Below are positions 1 to 11,240 of a stretch of DNA of 64,000 nt, one piece after another; position 1 is the first letter of the stretch, and every line of letters starts with the position of its first letter. The notes beneath the pieces are model-generated. The model worked only from the letters and a program-made list of their open reading frames with translations, had not been told where the DNA came from and ran no database searches. The position numbers were made by a program, and so were the translations under genes. The stretch is from Vitis vinifera (taxonomy: Eukaryota > Streptophyta > Magnoliopsida > Vitales > Vitaceae): positions 4,169,001 to 4,233,000 of the forward strand of contig NC_081821.1 of the NCBI RefSeq assembly GCF_030704535.1, read 5' to 3'.

Positions 1-7
1 CACACTC

Positions 8-3000
8 ATGTCTCTCACTATAGCCGGAACCGCAGTAGCCAGGGGCGGCGTTGGCCTTACCACCACGAGCCCATCTACTCACCTCCCAATTCGCCGCCAC
101 TTTCTCCTTCCATCTCTCCCTTTCACTCTCATAACAACAACAACAACAACAAGATCAAGAACTTCCCACATAGTTTTCGCCAAGAAGCTCTCGTCCCGGA
201 CTGGAAGGTTCGACAGCAAGAATAGAAGGAGCGGCACAACAACCAAGGAAGGGCAGCAAGAACAGCGAGAAGAGGCTGAGATTAAAGAAATTGGCAGCAC
301 AGAGAATGTGGGTGTGGCTGATGGTGATGATGATGATGATGGGTATTTCTTGCCGGAGCTTCCCGGGGACAAGCCGGACTTCTGGGAGGGGCCTCAGTGG
401 GATGCTCTCGGCTTCTTTGTTCAGTATTTGTGGGCTTTCGGCATTGTTTTTGCGGTACTCTCTTTACTGAATATCTGGCTTATTTATTTATTTTTATTTT
501 TATTTTAAATTTTGTTATTTTCTGCAGTAGAGTATTAGTATCATAGAGATGAATGTGAGAAACTAAGGTCCTTATTGAGAATAGATTCATCAATGGAATC
601 ATAGTGTAAGGAAATTGCAGAGAATCTCTCTTTTTTTTTTCTTGCTTGGATGCTTCAGGAAAATGGGCAAAGAATGAATTATCAGGAAAATTAAGTGAAC
701 AACTTTATGTATTATCGAATACGGTTGTTTGTTATCCTAGAAAGTGAGGAGGATTGGAGAAAAAGAGATAAGAAATTTCTTTACGTATTACTTGGTAATG
801 TCATCATTGCATAAAAATAATTTGGGAATTCCATTTATTTTTTATTGTAAATCTCGAGATTAGGATTAACTAGAGAAGTCCTTGAATCAAGGTATGAGTG
901 CTTACTAGCACCCCAAGTGTGAGGAATCATTTCCTTCCAATCCACCATCTTTGCTTTTCCCCGCAATGTCAACCTCGTCGATCTTGTTGCATGTTTGGAT
1001 GAACACTGATGATGCTTCCTATTTTATTGTAGGCGTCTAGGGTAGAGTGGAAGAACAATGTATGGATCACTGTGTATAAATTCTGTTTTCTACCAAGCGA
1101 AATAAGAAGTTTTTTTTTTTTGATTGGAACGAAATAAGAAGTATGGATGGGTGTAATTTGGGCAATAACCATGCTTGACAGAACTAAATGTTCTTACAGG
1201 CAATTTTTCCCATTGAATTGGAGAAAATTCTCATGCCATTACCTTGTCGATGTGAGCTACCCATAAGTTTCAAAGTTATGGGATGGAATGATGGATGGGT
1301 AGGATGGGGTTTAAGGAAGCGAAGCCAACAAATTTAGGAGGTGGTTTTTTGACAGTAAAACCTGCCCCATATGTTTATTTTTTTAGTTCATTGAAGAACA
1401 TGTGTCTATTATTGTCGCATTGATGGGTTAACCCATCTTAGCCAGCCCTTAGTCCATGCAGTACTTTCTTCCTGAATAGAATCACTATTTACTTGTAGAG
1501 TCATTGATCTTTATTGTGTATCCTGATCGTCTTAGTCCTGTTCATTCCATCTTATCCTCAATTGGTGTTGTCTTTATCTACTCATGAAGGCATCTGGTTG
1601 AACAATTCTGATTGGAATGTCTAGGTCTCATGCCTGGCTTGCCAAGTTGTCATTCATACCATACTTTTCATCACAAGGAAAATCAATTTCACTGGAAGAG
1701 GAGTGAATCCCCTGCATGTAGAGTATACAAACTATAATAGGGGCAAGGATTAAAATCTAAAACCCTAAAAAGAGCCAGAAATGAAATTTTCTGAACTCTC
1801 CTCTAATATAGAGATCCTTGAGGTTTCATTTGGATCTTGGAAAGTTCAAGGAAATGGGAAAAAAATATGGAGTCCAAATTATGTTGTTCGGTTTACTGTG
1901 GAAAGTATGAAGAAAAACTAAATATAATGAAAACAAGTACCTATAGAACAAGAATTGCTGGGTGGAATGCGAGCATCCCTCCTCTGACATGCAAGTTTTT
2001 TTTTTTTTGATGAATAAAGAGCTCCTCTGAGATGACATCCCCTTTTGAACTTATTTTTATTTTCTTTTAATTTTTTTCTTTTATTTTTTTTCCCTCATGC
2101 TTTCTCTCAAACTTTCCAAGTTCCAAACAAAGCCTAAAGGAAAGAAGGGGGGGTGTAATTCTCAAGATTGGCATGTGTTGAAATCCGTGCAACAATTAAT
2201 GGCGAAAAATAGAAAATCGAGAAAGAAGAACACAAAGATTTAACGTGGTTCGGCTAATGCCTACGTTCATGGGAACAGGGAAATAGGATTTTCACTATGT
2301 TCAAATTAGGATTACATAAAAGGGTACTTATATTAACCCTTATGAATGAAAATTCCAAAAATACCCCTGAACCACCCCCCAACCTATCGTTCACCCCACA
2401 ACAAATATGAGCCACATACTACAACAATCTCCACCTTGGCGAATATTCACTCCGCCCTTAGGAGACAAGAAACATAGCTTATAACTCCACTTGGGACAAT
2501 AGGTTGGGGTATCTCTCATCTAGCAACTGGAGACATTAATAAGTTCAAGCAATGCTTGAACTTTTCTGTGGTAACAGGCTTTGTCAACATGTCTGCTGCA
2601 TTCTCAGAGGTGTGAACCTTCTCAAGTAACAGTTCACCAGAAGAGACCAATTCCCTGATCTTATGAAATCTCACATCTATGTGTTTGGTCCTTGCATGAT
2701 ACACCTGGTTCTTTGCCAAATAAATGGCACTTTGACTGTCACAATATAATTGAACTCCACCTTGCTGAATACCCAACTCCTTAACCAAACCTATAAGGCA
2801 TAATGATTCCTTTGTAGCCTCAGCTATTGTCATATATTCTGACTCGGTAGTAGATAGTGCAACTAAAGACTATATCATAGAGTTCCAACAAATGGGTCAC
2901 CCACCAAGAGTGAATACATAACCTGTGGTAGACCTCCTGTCATCCAAGTCTCCTGCATAGTCTGCATCAACATATCCTCTAACTGAAGGATCACTCTGTT

Positions 3001-6000
3001 GTTTGCTGAACATGATGTCATAGTCTGTAGTACCCCTTAAGTATCTAAAAATCCACTTGACTGCATCTCAATGCATTCTTCCCAAATTTGATAGAAACTT
3101 GCTCACTACACTAACAGCATGTGCCAAATCTGGTCTTGTACAAACCATAGCATACATCAAGCATCCCATTGCACTTGCATATGGAACCTTTGACATGTCT
3201 TTCACTTCATCATTTGTCTTTGGACATTGATTAGTAGACAACCTAAAATGGTTTGCCAAAGGTGTACTTACTGGTTTTGCATCATCCATGTTGAACCTCT
3301 CCAATACTCTCTTGACATAGCTAGACTGAGATAACCATAATCTCCCTGAAGCTCTATCCCTGTGAATCTCCATTCCAAGAATCTTCTTGCCTGCACCTAA
3401 GTCCTTCATGTCAAACTCCTTACTCAACAAGGACTTCAACTTATTGACCTCAACCATACTCTTTGCAGCAATTAACATGTCATCCACATAGATAGAAAAA
3501 TAAATGATGAATCATCATCTAGGCTTTTTACATAAACATAGCAATCATACTCACATCTTTTGTAGCCAATCCTGATTATGTAGGAGTCAAAACGCTTGTA
3601 CCACTACCTTGGAGACTACTTTAACCCATAAAGTGATTTCCTCAATTTACAGACCAAGTGTTCTTGTCTAGGTTGAATAAACCCTTCTGGCTGTACCATA
3701 TAGACCAACTCCTCCAAATCACCATGAAGAAAAGCTGTCTTTACATCCATTTGTTCCAACTGCATGTCAAAATGTGCTACCAAACCCAACACTGTCCTGA
3801 TGGAAGTGTGTTTGACCATGGGGGAGAAGATCTCATCATAGTCAACCCCTTTCCTCTGTGAGTAACCCTTTGCTATTAAACGAGCTTTGAACTTTTCACC
3901 ATCTTTTTCTGAAACTGCTTCTTTCTTCTTGTACACCCATTTGCATCCTATTGCTCTCTTCCCCTCTAGAAGCTCCACCATATCCCATGTCTGGTTCTTA
4001 TGCAAAGACTGAATCTCCTCCACCACAGCTCCCATCCATCTATTTTTCTCTTGGCTGTGTATTGCCTCTTGAAAGGTAGTAGGATCCCCGCTACTAGTAA
4101 TCAATGCATAAGAAACCAAATCTTCAAAACCATACCTAGTAGGTGGCTTAGTAGTGCATCTGGGTCTGTCTATGACTATACTGTGATGTTGCTGATCTTC
4201 TGAACTAGACTTCCCTGCATTCCGAGCATGATCCTCTATATCATGGGTCTCTAATTCCACTTGTATCAATTACTCATTACTGTTGCAACTTTCTGGTTCT
4301 TGTTTCTCTCCTTTCTGAGTACACTGTAACATGGGTTTCTCATCAAAAACCACATCTCTACTGATCACCACCTTATTTGCCTTTGGATCCCAGAGTTTGA
4401 AACCTTTCACCCCTTTTTGATACCCCAGAAAGATACATTGTCTAGACTTCGCATCAAGCTTTGATCTCTCCTCATTAGGAATGTGCACATAGGTTGGGCA
4501 CCCAAATACTCTCAAACCAGAGTAATCTACCGGATTGCCTGTCCATACCTCCTTTGCTACTTTCCCATCTAATACTACTTTGGGTGACCTGTTGATCAAG
4601 TAACATGCTATGTTCACTGCTTCTGGCCAAAATTTCTTTTCAAGGCCTGCATTCAATCTGAGACATCGAGTTCTTTCAGCTATTGTTCTGTTCATCCTTT
4701 TTGCTACACCATTCTGCTGTGGTGTCCTGCGTACTGTGAAGTGTCTCTTAATCCCATGCTGCTCACACAATTCCATAAACTTTGAATCTATATGCTTAGT
4801 ACCATTATCTGACCTGAGACATTTTATCTTTCTCCCTGTCTGGTTTTCTACTTCAGCTTTCCACAACTTGAACTTGGCAAACGTTTCTGACTTGTGTCGC
4901 ACGAAGTACACCCAAACCTTTCGTGAATAATCGTCAATAAAACTCACAAAATACATACTTCCTCCCAAAGATGCTACCGTTACTAGTCCCCAAACGTCTG
5001 TATGAACATAGTCAAGAACCCCCTCTGTCTTGTGTGTGGCTGTCTTGAACTGCACTTTATTTTGTTTCCCAAAAACACAATACTTGCAGAAATCAAGTTT
5101 ACATGTTTTGATACCCCTTCAAAAGATTTCTCTTGTGAAGCTCCATCATCCCACGCTCACCCATATGCCCTAACTGCATATGCCACAAAACTGTACTGTC
5201 TGACTCAGACTTTGCGGTTGCAACTCCACTTACAATTGTGGTACCCAACAGTTTATAAATATTTCCTGCTAGTTTCTGCCCTTTCATCACTGTCATAGCA
5301 CCTTTGCTCACCTTCATTACTCCACTTGTAGACTTGTAACTAAACCCGTTACAGTCTAAAGTCCCCAAAGAAATCAGATTCTTCCTTAAATCAGGTACAT
5401 GTCTAACATCACACAACGTTCTAACAACACCATCAAACATTTTAATTCTGATATTCCCTATTCCAGCAACTTTACATGAAGCATCATTACCTAAACAGAA
5501 CCAGAATTTACCGACCTGTATGTGTTAAACCAATCTTTATTGGGTGTCATATGATAAGAGCATGCTGAGTCCAGGATCCAAGAATCTGTAAGATGATCTA
5601 AACTGGATGAAACCAACAACATATCACCATCACCACTCTCTGAGTCTTTTTCTGCCACGACATTCGTAGACTTTGATGAACCCTTTTTATTTTCCGATAC
5701 CGAGCCCCCTTTCTTTTTCTCTGGACAATCTCGTTTCATGTGCCCCTTTTTTCCGCACTTGTAACATTGTATGTCCTTTCTATTCCTGGATTTAGATCGA
5801 GATTTATTATTACTCGATTCACTCTGGAACTTGTTTCTCCCACATTCCTGATTACTCTTTGCCACAAGCCCTTCACCCTGAGAACTCTCATCATTGGCTT
5901 TCTTCCTCTAATTAAATCCTAAAAGAACGCTTGTGATCTCCTCCAAATCAAGAGTTTCTTTCCCCCACATCAGAGTTGTAACCAGATTTTCATACATAGA

Positions 6001-8834
6001 AGAAGCAGGAAGGGAATTCAGTAACATCAACGCCTTGTCTTCGTCTTCGAACTTCACATCAATTCGCTTCAAATCACTAATGATCTGATTGAACACGTTC
6101 ATATGTTAGCTTAGATCTGAACTCTCTGCCATCTTAAGACCATACAGTTTCTGCTTAAGATACAACTTGTTTGTCAACGACTTAGACATATACCAACTTT
6201 CCAATTTCAACCAGATTGCCGCCGGCAATTCCTTATCCATGACATGGTACATCACGTCATCAGCTAAACAAAGTCTGATCGTTGCCGCAACCTTCGCTTC
6301 TAAATCCTTCCAATCCATGTTGTTCATTCCTTTTGGTTGCTTTCCGTATAACGCCTTCACCATACCTTGTTGCACTAACAGATCCTCAACCTTCCTCTGC
6401 CATAGGCCGAAATTCCTAGATCCATTGAACTTGACCATGTCGAACTTCGCAGAAGAAATCCCAGACATCAAACCTGGTGCTTTGATACCAATTGTTGAAA
6501 TCCGTGCAACAATTAATGGCGAAAAATAGAAAATCGAGAAAGAAGAATACAAAGATTTAACGTGGTTCGGCTAATTGCCTACGTTCACAGGAATAGGGAA
6601 AGAGGATTTTCACTATGTTCAAATTAGGGTTACATAAAAGGGTATTTATATTAACCCTTAGGAATGAAAATTCCAAAAATACCCCTGAACCACCCCTCCA
6701 GCCTATTGTTCGCCCCACAACAAATATGAGCCACATACTACAATAGCATGCTTGGCCACCAACCCTAAAAGAATCCTTCCAACTAGACTAGAAGTGCCTG
6801 AAACAATCTATAGAGGAAAATGGCAAAGATCAAAAGGGACACAAAAAGAGACAAGGTGATCCATCAGTTTAACACTTATTCTTAATGTGTTGATATGGAT
6901 TACTCACTTTCTTCTTGAATGTCTAGGTCTCATACCTGGCTTGCTAAGTTGTCATTCATACCATACTTTTCTTTACAAGGAAAATCAATTTCATTGGAAG
7001 ACGAGTGAACCCGCTGCATGTAGAGTATACATACCATACTAGGGGCAAGGATTAAAATCTAAAACCCTAAAAAGAGCCAGAAATGAAATTCTCTAAACTC
7101 TCCGCTAATATAGAGATCCTTGAAATTTCATTTGGATCTTGGAAAGTTTGAGGAAATGGAAAAAAAATATGGAGTCCAAATTGTGTTGTTTATGTGGAAA
7201 GTACGAAGAAAAACTAAATATAATAAAAACAAGTGCCTATAGATTAAGAATTGCCAGGTGGCATGCCAGCAACCCTCCTCCGACATCCAAGTTGGAGAAG
7301 ATATATGATTATAGTGGAAAAGATAGCATAACTTCCAATGACATTCCCCCTTTAAACTTATTTTTATTTTCCTTTAATTTTTCTCTCAAACTTTCCAAGT
7401 TCCAAACTAAGCCTAAAGGAAAGAAGCGGGTGTAACTCTCAAGATTGGCATGTTTGGCCACCTACCCGGAAAGGATCCTTCCAACTAGACTAGAAGTACC
7501 TGAAACAGTCCATAGAGGAAATGACAAAGATCAAAAGGGACACAAAAGGGACAAGGTGATCCATCGGTTTAACACTTATTCTTTGTGTGTTGATATGGAT
7601 TACTTACTTTCTTCCACTCAACTGATTATTGTCAACATATTATCCCAAATGGGCCAAATTGGGGAGGACACATATACTGCAACCACAGGAGATACTTCTC
7701 AATAAATTTCCTCCACTATTCTGCTTCCACGTGATGGACTCCTCTTCTAATTGCTGCAATCGAGCTTAACAGACAAGGAAATTCTGGGCTTAAACTCCTA
7801 GGCATTTGGTGGCACTATGAAGCTGGGGTTCCAAATTTCCGTAGTCATTTTCCATGTTCCAGCTTTGCTTCAAAAGTTGTCTTGAATCTGAATATCCATA
7901 GTCATTTTTTTGGTGTAGCTTTGTTTAATTAAACTAGTGGGCTCACCTCCAAACCTTGAGCCTTCTTGGTTCATACACTGCATATGGATCAACCAAATAT
8001 GTTGTAGTCTTTCCCAAACCATGATATATGTGCACCATCAATACTAGAACGAAGAAGGGAGATGAAACTAGAAGGCTAAATAATGTACATCTGATTAGGC
8101 TATCCTCACATGCTTCAACAACAAATATTATTCTGCTCTGCCAATCTTCCCTCAATATGCTTCATGGCAGGAAGAGCTTTTGCCAACGAATCATAATAGC
8201 AACAAGACAATGTAAACAATAATGCCAACAACTGCAACATCATTGTTGTGACAAGATTCTTTTACTATTTGAATATTTTATTCAATTATATCAGAAGGCA
8301 TCATGCAAGAATGTTGGGAGTTTTTTTGTCAAGAAAAAGACAATCAAAGAAGTAAAATAGAAGGGCTGGGAATTTGCAAAACTTTAGAAATCTGAGGTAA
8401 TCCAAATCACATTCCATAATTGTTGGGGCTTTCGATGGGCAAGAATACTTGTTGCTATATGTTTATTGATGGAACAATGAGTCTCAATTTGCTAAAAGTA
8501 AAGCTAGGGAAATTCAGCATGTAGATTTGAAATGGTGTGCAAATTTCGCTTTAACACATTTTTAGATTTGTTGCCTTCAATTTACACTATGGAGATGGTT
8601 TCCTGATGATTTTGAAGGTTAATTTTTAACCTCTCCCTTTTTTATTTTTGGTCTTAACAGTTGATTGCATGTGGGATTGCTGTTGTTACATACAATGAGG
8701 GGGCAACAGATTTCAAAAAGACTCCTGTCTACCAGGAATCAGTCCAATCTCGAGATCTTTTAGAAGAACCAGAGACGTCTAACTCAGATGTTTTTGAGTC
8801 CAACCCAACTGAGGAGGCTCCTAGTTTGGAATAG
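8..8834 (+). CDS. Predicted chloroplast membrane protein of unknown function, two exons
   Basis: Exons 8-454 and 8661-8834 join in phase 0 (donor GCG|GTACTC, acceptor TTAACAG|TTGATT) and give 206 aa. The N-terminus (about residues 1-60) is rich in Ser, Thr and Arg with few acids, which looks like a chloroplast transit peptide. A charged stretch follows, including a run of five Asp near residue 110. A conserved-looking block PGDKPDFWEGPQWD leads into one hydrophobic segment that crosses the splice junction (about residues 137-157). The tail is acidic and polar. I recognise this as a conserved plant plastid-type protein but cannot name it. Plastid targeting and the single membrane span are inferred. 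The start lies only 7 bases inside the window, so the promoter is not visible. The 8,206-bp intron is unusually long and holds a tandem duplication and a copia element. A reader that ignored splicing would wrongly end the protein at the intron stop at 506-508. Confidence 0.75.
1098..1142 (-). mobile_element. Possible 19-bp retroposed tail between 13-bp direct repeats
   Basis: The 13-mer CGAAATAAGAAGT occurs at 1098-1110 and again at 1130-1142. Between the copies lies only a poly-T run ending in GATTGGAA. Read on the minus strand this is a short sequence ending in ATC followed by poly-A, like the LINE 3' tails seen elsewhere in the window. It could equally be a slipped-strand duplication, so confidence is limited. 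Confidence 0.35.
2176..2426 (-). repeat. 3' LTR of the copia element
   Basis: The repeat is 251 bp and its plus-strand text begins TGTTGAAATCCG and ends CTACAACA, giving the expected TG...CA termini. By eye it differs from its partner at 6493-6745 at roughly a dozen positions, about 5 percent, mostly transitions. Confidence 0.93.
2516..6468 (-). pseudogene. copia gag-pol remnant
   Basis: Gag starts at about 6468 (MSGISSAKFDMVKFNGSRN). It is cut by an in-frame TAA at 6108-6106 and a TAG at 5910-5908. A zinc knuckle CYKCGKKGHMKRDC and the protease motif WILDSACSYHM lie at about 5770-5550; a stop and a frame change follow near 5490. The pre-integrase (HMQLGHMGERGM) is at about 5099-5440, the integrase core (FIDDYSRKVWVY, LRSDNG, TPQQNG) at 4270-5055, and reverse transcriptase (GCKWVYKKK, DVKTAFLHGDL) at 3616-4269. 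The catalytic DDM follows at about 3480 and RNase H (YCDSQSAIYLA, HIDVRFHKIRE) at 2516-2833. Breaks fall at nearly every domain boundary, so no functional polyprotein can be made. The element is antisense to its host gene. Confidence 0.93.
6493..6745 (-). repeat. 5' LTR of the copia element
   Basis: The repeat is 253 bp and carries the element promoter region, reading toward lower coordinates. Its outer terminus in the plus text is CAATA where the other LTR has CAACA, so one terminal base has mutated. The PBS follows immediately at 6479-6490. Confidence 0.93.
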
Positions 8835-10424
8835 CCAGTCCATATAGAAGAATGATTACATCTGGGATATGGTAAATTATTGCAAAGAAATTTTACATCC
8901 TGAGGGCATTACACTCAATTTATAAGGTAATGTTTCTGTTTATATGCCAGAACTTCCTTTCTCAAATGTAATTTTACTATTTTGTGAGATGTTGATACAG
9001 AAAGATTTCTTAGTAAGTAATGAGTTCACAAGAAAATTTCTGAATGCGGAAGACATGCATGGCTTTGATTGTCTCTGCTACTCACATAGTTCACAAGCTT
9101 TGTTGTCAGTTTACATTATCTGACTCAATACTGGAAATATCTGATGAAAGTTAAAGCCAGTATAAACCAGAACACCTTGTATTGGATGGCAGGCAGGTGT
9201 TGTGTTGTATCTTTCTTTCTGGATAAATACTGCATTCTTGGAGAAGTGAAAATATCTGGTAAGTTTCATTTGGAGGATATTTTCTGGTTTTGGTGAAAGT
9301 TGGAGGATCATACCAAATGTGGTTTTTTTGGGGCAATCCACAATAAACAGCAAAGCAATAATACTTGGTAGAAAATCTTTCAGGCCTTTAGCTAGTAAGA
9401 CAAAGGGCAGAGAACAAATTGATCCCTTGTAAGTTTTCCTGTAGCATATATTTATAGTTCTACAAAGCTAATTGCACTAAATGTAAGTATAATCACTTTC
9501 TTAGTTTACCTATATAATTTTAAAATGGATATAGTTTCTACTATGTTAAGTTACATTATTGGTTTCATTCGAGAATATGATCTTGGTTGAATATTTTGTA
9601 ATCAATGCAATAAACATATCGAGAATATATTATTTTCATGTTGTAATTACAAATCTATGTAAGGTTAGGTTATTGGATAATCATCGCATTTTCTACAAAT
9701 AAATGATTTAGATTGCTTGCACTTTTGTCCAATATTCGGTTATTACTCATGTCTGATGTTTCTAGGAATCATTAAAAATATTTTTGTGACTGATCAGAAC
9801 TAAGTTGCTTCTCTCCTTTGGGTTTCAAAAAATTAGAACCATGTGGGTAGGATATTTTTTACCTTCAAATTCAGTCTGAACTTGTGGTCATCTAGGATTT
9901 TGAAATCCATATCAATTCACACGATGTGGTCAAATGGGCTTGATCATAGAATAAGTATTTCAACTATAAAGTGAATAACAAATTAAATTTTGCTTCTTAT
10001 TTTGACCATTTTTTGTTCAAATTATTTCTCAAGGATTTTGTTTAAGAATGTGTACTGTAGGAATTGTGTTTAGTGGCCCTGCTTTATGATTCAGACTAAA
10101 AACTAATTACTATTGCCAGTACTTTATGAAGTAGACAAACTGTGGTATTGGAATCAGGGCTTGGAATTTGGTATCTGTATATGTGATATTTGTTTAAATG
10201 AAGGCTCTGGTGTTCATTTGTTTAAATAATTCATTATAAGACAGAAAGGAACTTATATATAATAGTTCGAACCTATGTAAGGATAACAACTTGACTAAAA
10301 TCGAAGTAGTAAAAGTAGAAAACTCGTAGCATAATCAGTCCAGAGTTCGACTCTTATACTATCTTAGAGATCAATGAAAATGCACCTACACTATGATATG
10401 CCATAATCAGGCTCAAAATAGAAC
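8835..10424. other. Intergenic DNA between two 3' ends
   Basis: This holds the presumed 3' UTR of the plastid-protein gene (first few hundred bases) and the 3' flank of the lipid-transfer-like gene on the other strand. I see no further gene. Short open frames such as 9111-9353 (-) have no recognisable protein content. Confidence 0.6.
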
Positions 10425-11240
10425 TTATGTCAGCAAACAGGCCACCCAAATGACTGCTACAGCTAAGTCACCTTTCACTTCCAACCTCATGCTAGAACTC
10501 CGGCCAAACCCAAATCCCATAATGCTTGGTCTTGGTGCCACTGCAACCACGGGAGAAGCTGAAATTCCAACAGAGCAGATTCTTCAGCTGAGATAGAACA
10601 TGGTAGATGGAGAAATGAAAGAGATCAAATGAAAGGATCAAAGAACCAAATTTGTTTGTATACCGGCAACAGTGGAATTGGTGCCTTCACCAAGGGAAAC
10701 TTGTGAATCGGGTGAACTAGGAGGCACTGTCATCCCTTCTGCACAATCAACAAACATCTTGGATTAAACATTATTACTGCTAGTATGTATCCTTATCTTA
10801 GTTTTTAGAATGTCCAAAACAATGCACCAAGATAGAATGGTTATTCACTGTAAGACACCAGAGCCATGCTTCAGTAAGATTGGGATGGTACCTGAACAGG
10901 GAGAGATGCTGACTTGAAGGTTGCAAACAAGTGGCAGCTGCAGAGCCAGCGTCCTGTTAATGGGGAAAGAGCCCATGACTGTGCTGTTGAGCAGGAGGCA
11001 AAGGCAATTGGGCTGCTGACTATAGACTTGCTTGAGGTTGTCACAGCATGACTGCACTGGTGTTGGGGCTGAACCCTGGACATAGGATCCACATGAAGCC
11101 AGAGGTAGCAGGCGAAGGCTGCATTGCGCTATGGTAGAGCCTGAGGTGGTGGGGTTCTGAGAAAGAGCAGAAGGAATAAGGGTGATGAGAAGTAGGACGA
11201 GAGAGGTGATGGCAGTGGGAGGAAGAGACTGAGAAGCCAT
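10425..11240 (-). CDS. GPI-anchored non-specific lipid-transfer-like protein (LTPG type), three exons
   Basis: Minus-strand exons 11240-10892, 10738-10664 and 10558-10425 join in phase 1 each time and give 185 aa. Start ATG at 11240 (MASQSLPP) was chosen over an upstream in-frame ATG because it begins a clean signal peptide (hydrophobic core about residues 10-27, ending ALSQN). The mature part has the eight-cysteine pattern C...C...CC...CLC...C...C with spacing typical of plant lipid-transfer proteins, and an N-glycosylation site NRT. A Ser/Pro/Thr-rich linker leads to a hydrophobic C-terminus (about the last 14 residues) that looks like a GPI-attachment signal. Family members carry lipids at the cell surface and are linked to cuticle or wall functions. 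The exon 3 acceptor (TTTCAG|CTTCTC) was picked because it opens a frame with the GPI-like tail; an acceptor 21 bp upstream gives a frame without it. Confidence 0.82.

Larger units (their letters stand above)
2176..6745 (-). mobile_element. Degenerate Ty1/copia LTR retrotransposon with 5-bp target-site duplication
   Basis: The element is 4,570 bp long and runs on the minus strand. Direct LTRs lie at both ends and a 5-bp target-site duplication GCATG flanks it (2171-2175 and 6746-6750). The tandem paralogue at 7448-7452 has a single uninterrupted GCATG, which confirms the insertion. A primer-binding site complementary to initiator tRNA-Met (minus strand TGGTATCAAAGC, 6479-6490) sits 2 bp inside the 5' LTR. 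A purine-rich tract (minus strand CCAAGGTGGAGAT) abuts the 3' LTR at about 2427-2439. The domain order gag, protease, integrase, reverse transcriptase, RNase H is that of copia, close to the TNT1-94 type. Several in-frame stops and frame changes make it non-autonomous. Confidence 0.95.
1617..7615. repeat. Tandem duplication of about 700 bp, one arm split by a copia element
   Basis: The left arm is 1617-2175 and resumes after the copia insertion at about 6751-6916. The right arm is 6917-7615. Both begin GAATGTCTAGGTCTCAT and pass through the same landmarks: CATGTAGAGTATAC, AAAACCCTAAAAAGAGCCAG and CCTTCCAACTAGACTAGAAG. The arms differ by scattered substitutions and small indels; around 1990-2040 the left arm has a poly-T segment where the right arm has unrelated sequence. 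The right arm reads straight through the copia target site, so it acts as an empty-site control. Both arms lie inside the intron of the gene at 8-8834, and the short open frames in them do not look coding. Confidence 0.85.

Noticed and set aside
1985..2040. Poly-T segment in the left duplication arm as another LINE tail
   Set aside because: Flanking direct repeats are not convincing and the right arm differs by replacement rather than clean absence.
7139..7705. Two open frames in the right arm of the intron duplication
   Set aside because: The left arm has the same sequence with the frames broken, and there is no protein similarity.
10330..10360. GAGTTCGACTC, a tRNA T-loop-like word
   Set aside because: No cloverleaf, A box or acceptor stem could be formed around it.
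10393..10596. Plus-strand open frame
   Set aside because: It overlaps the third exon of the lipid-transfer-like gene on the other strand and is its shadow.
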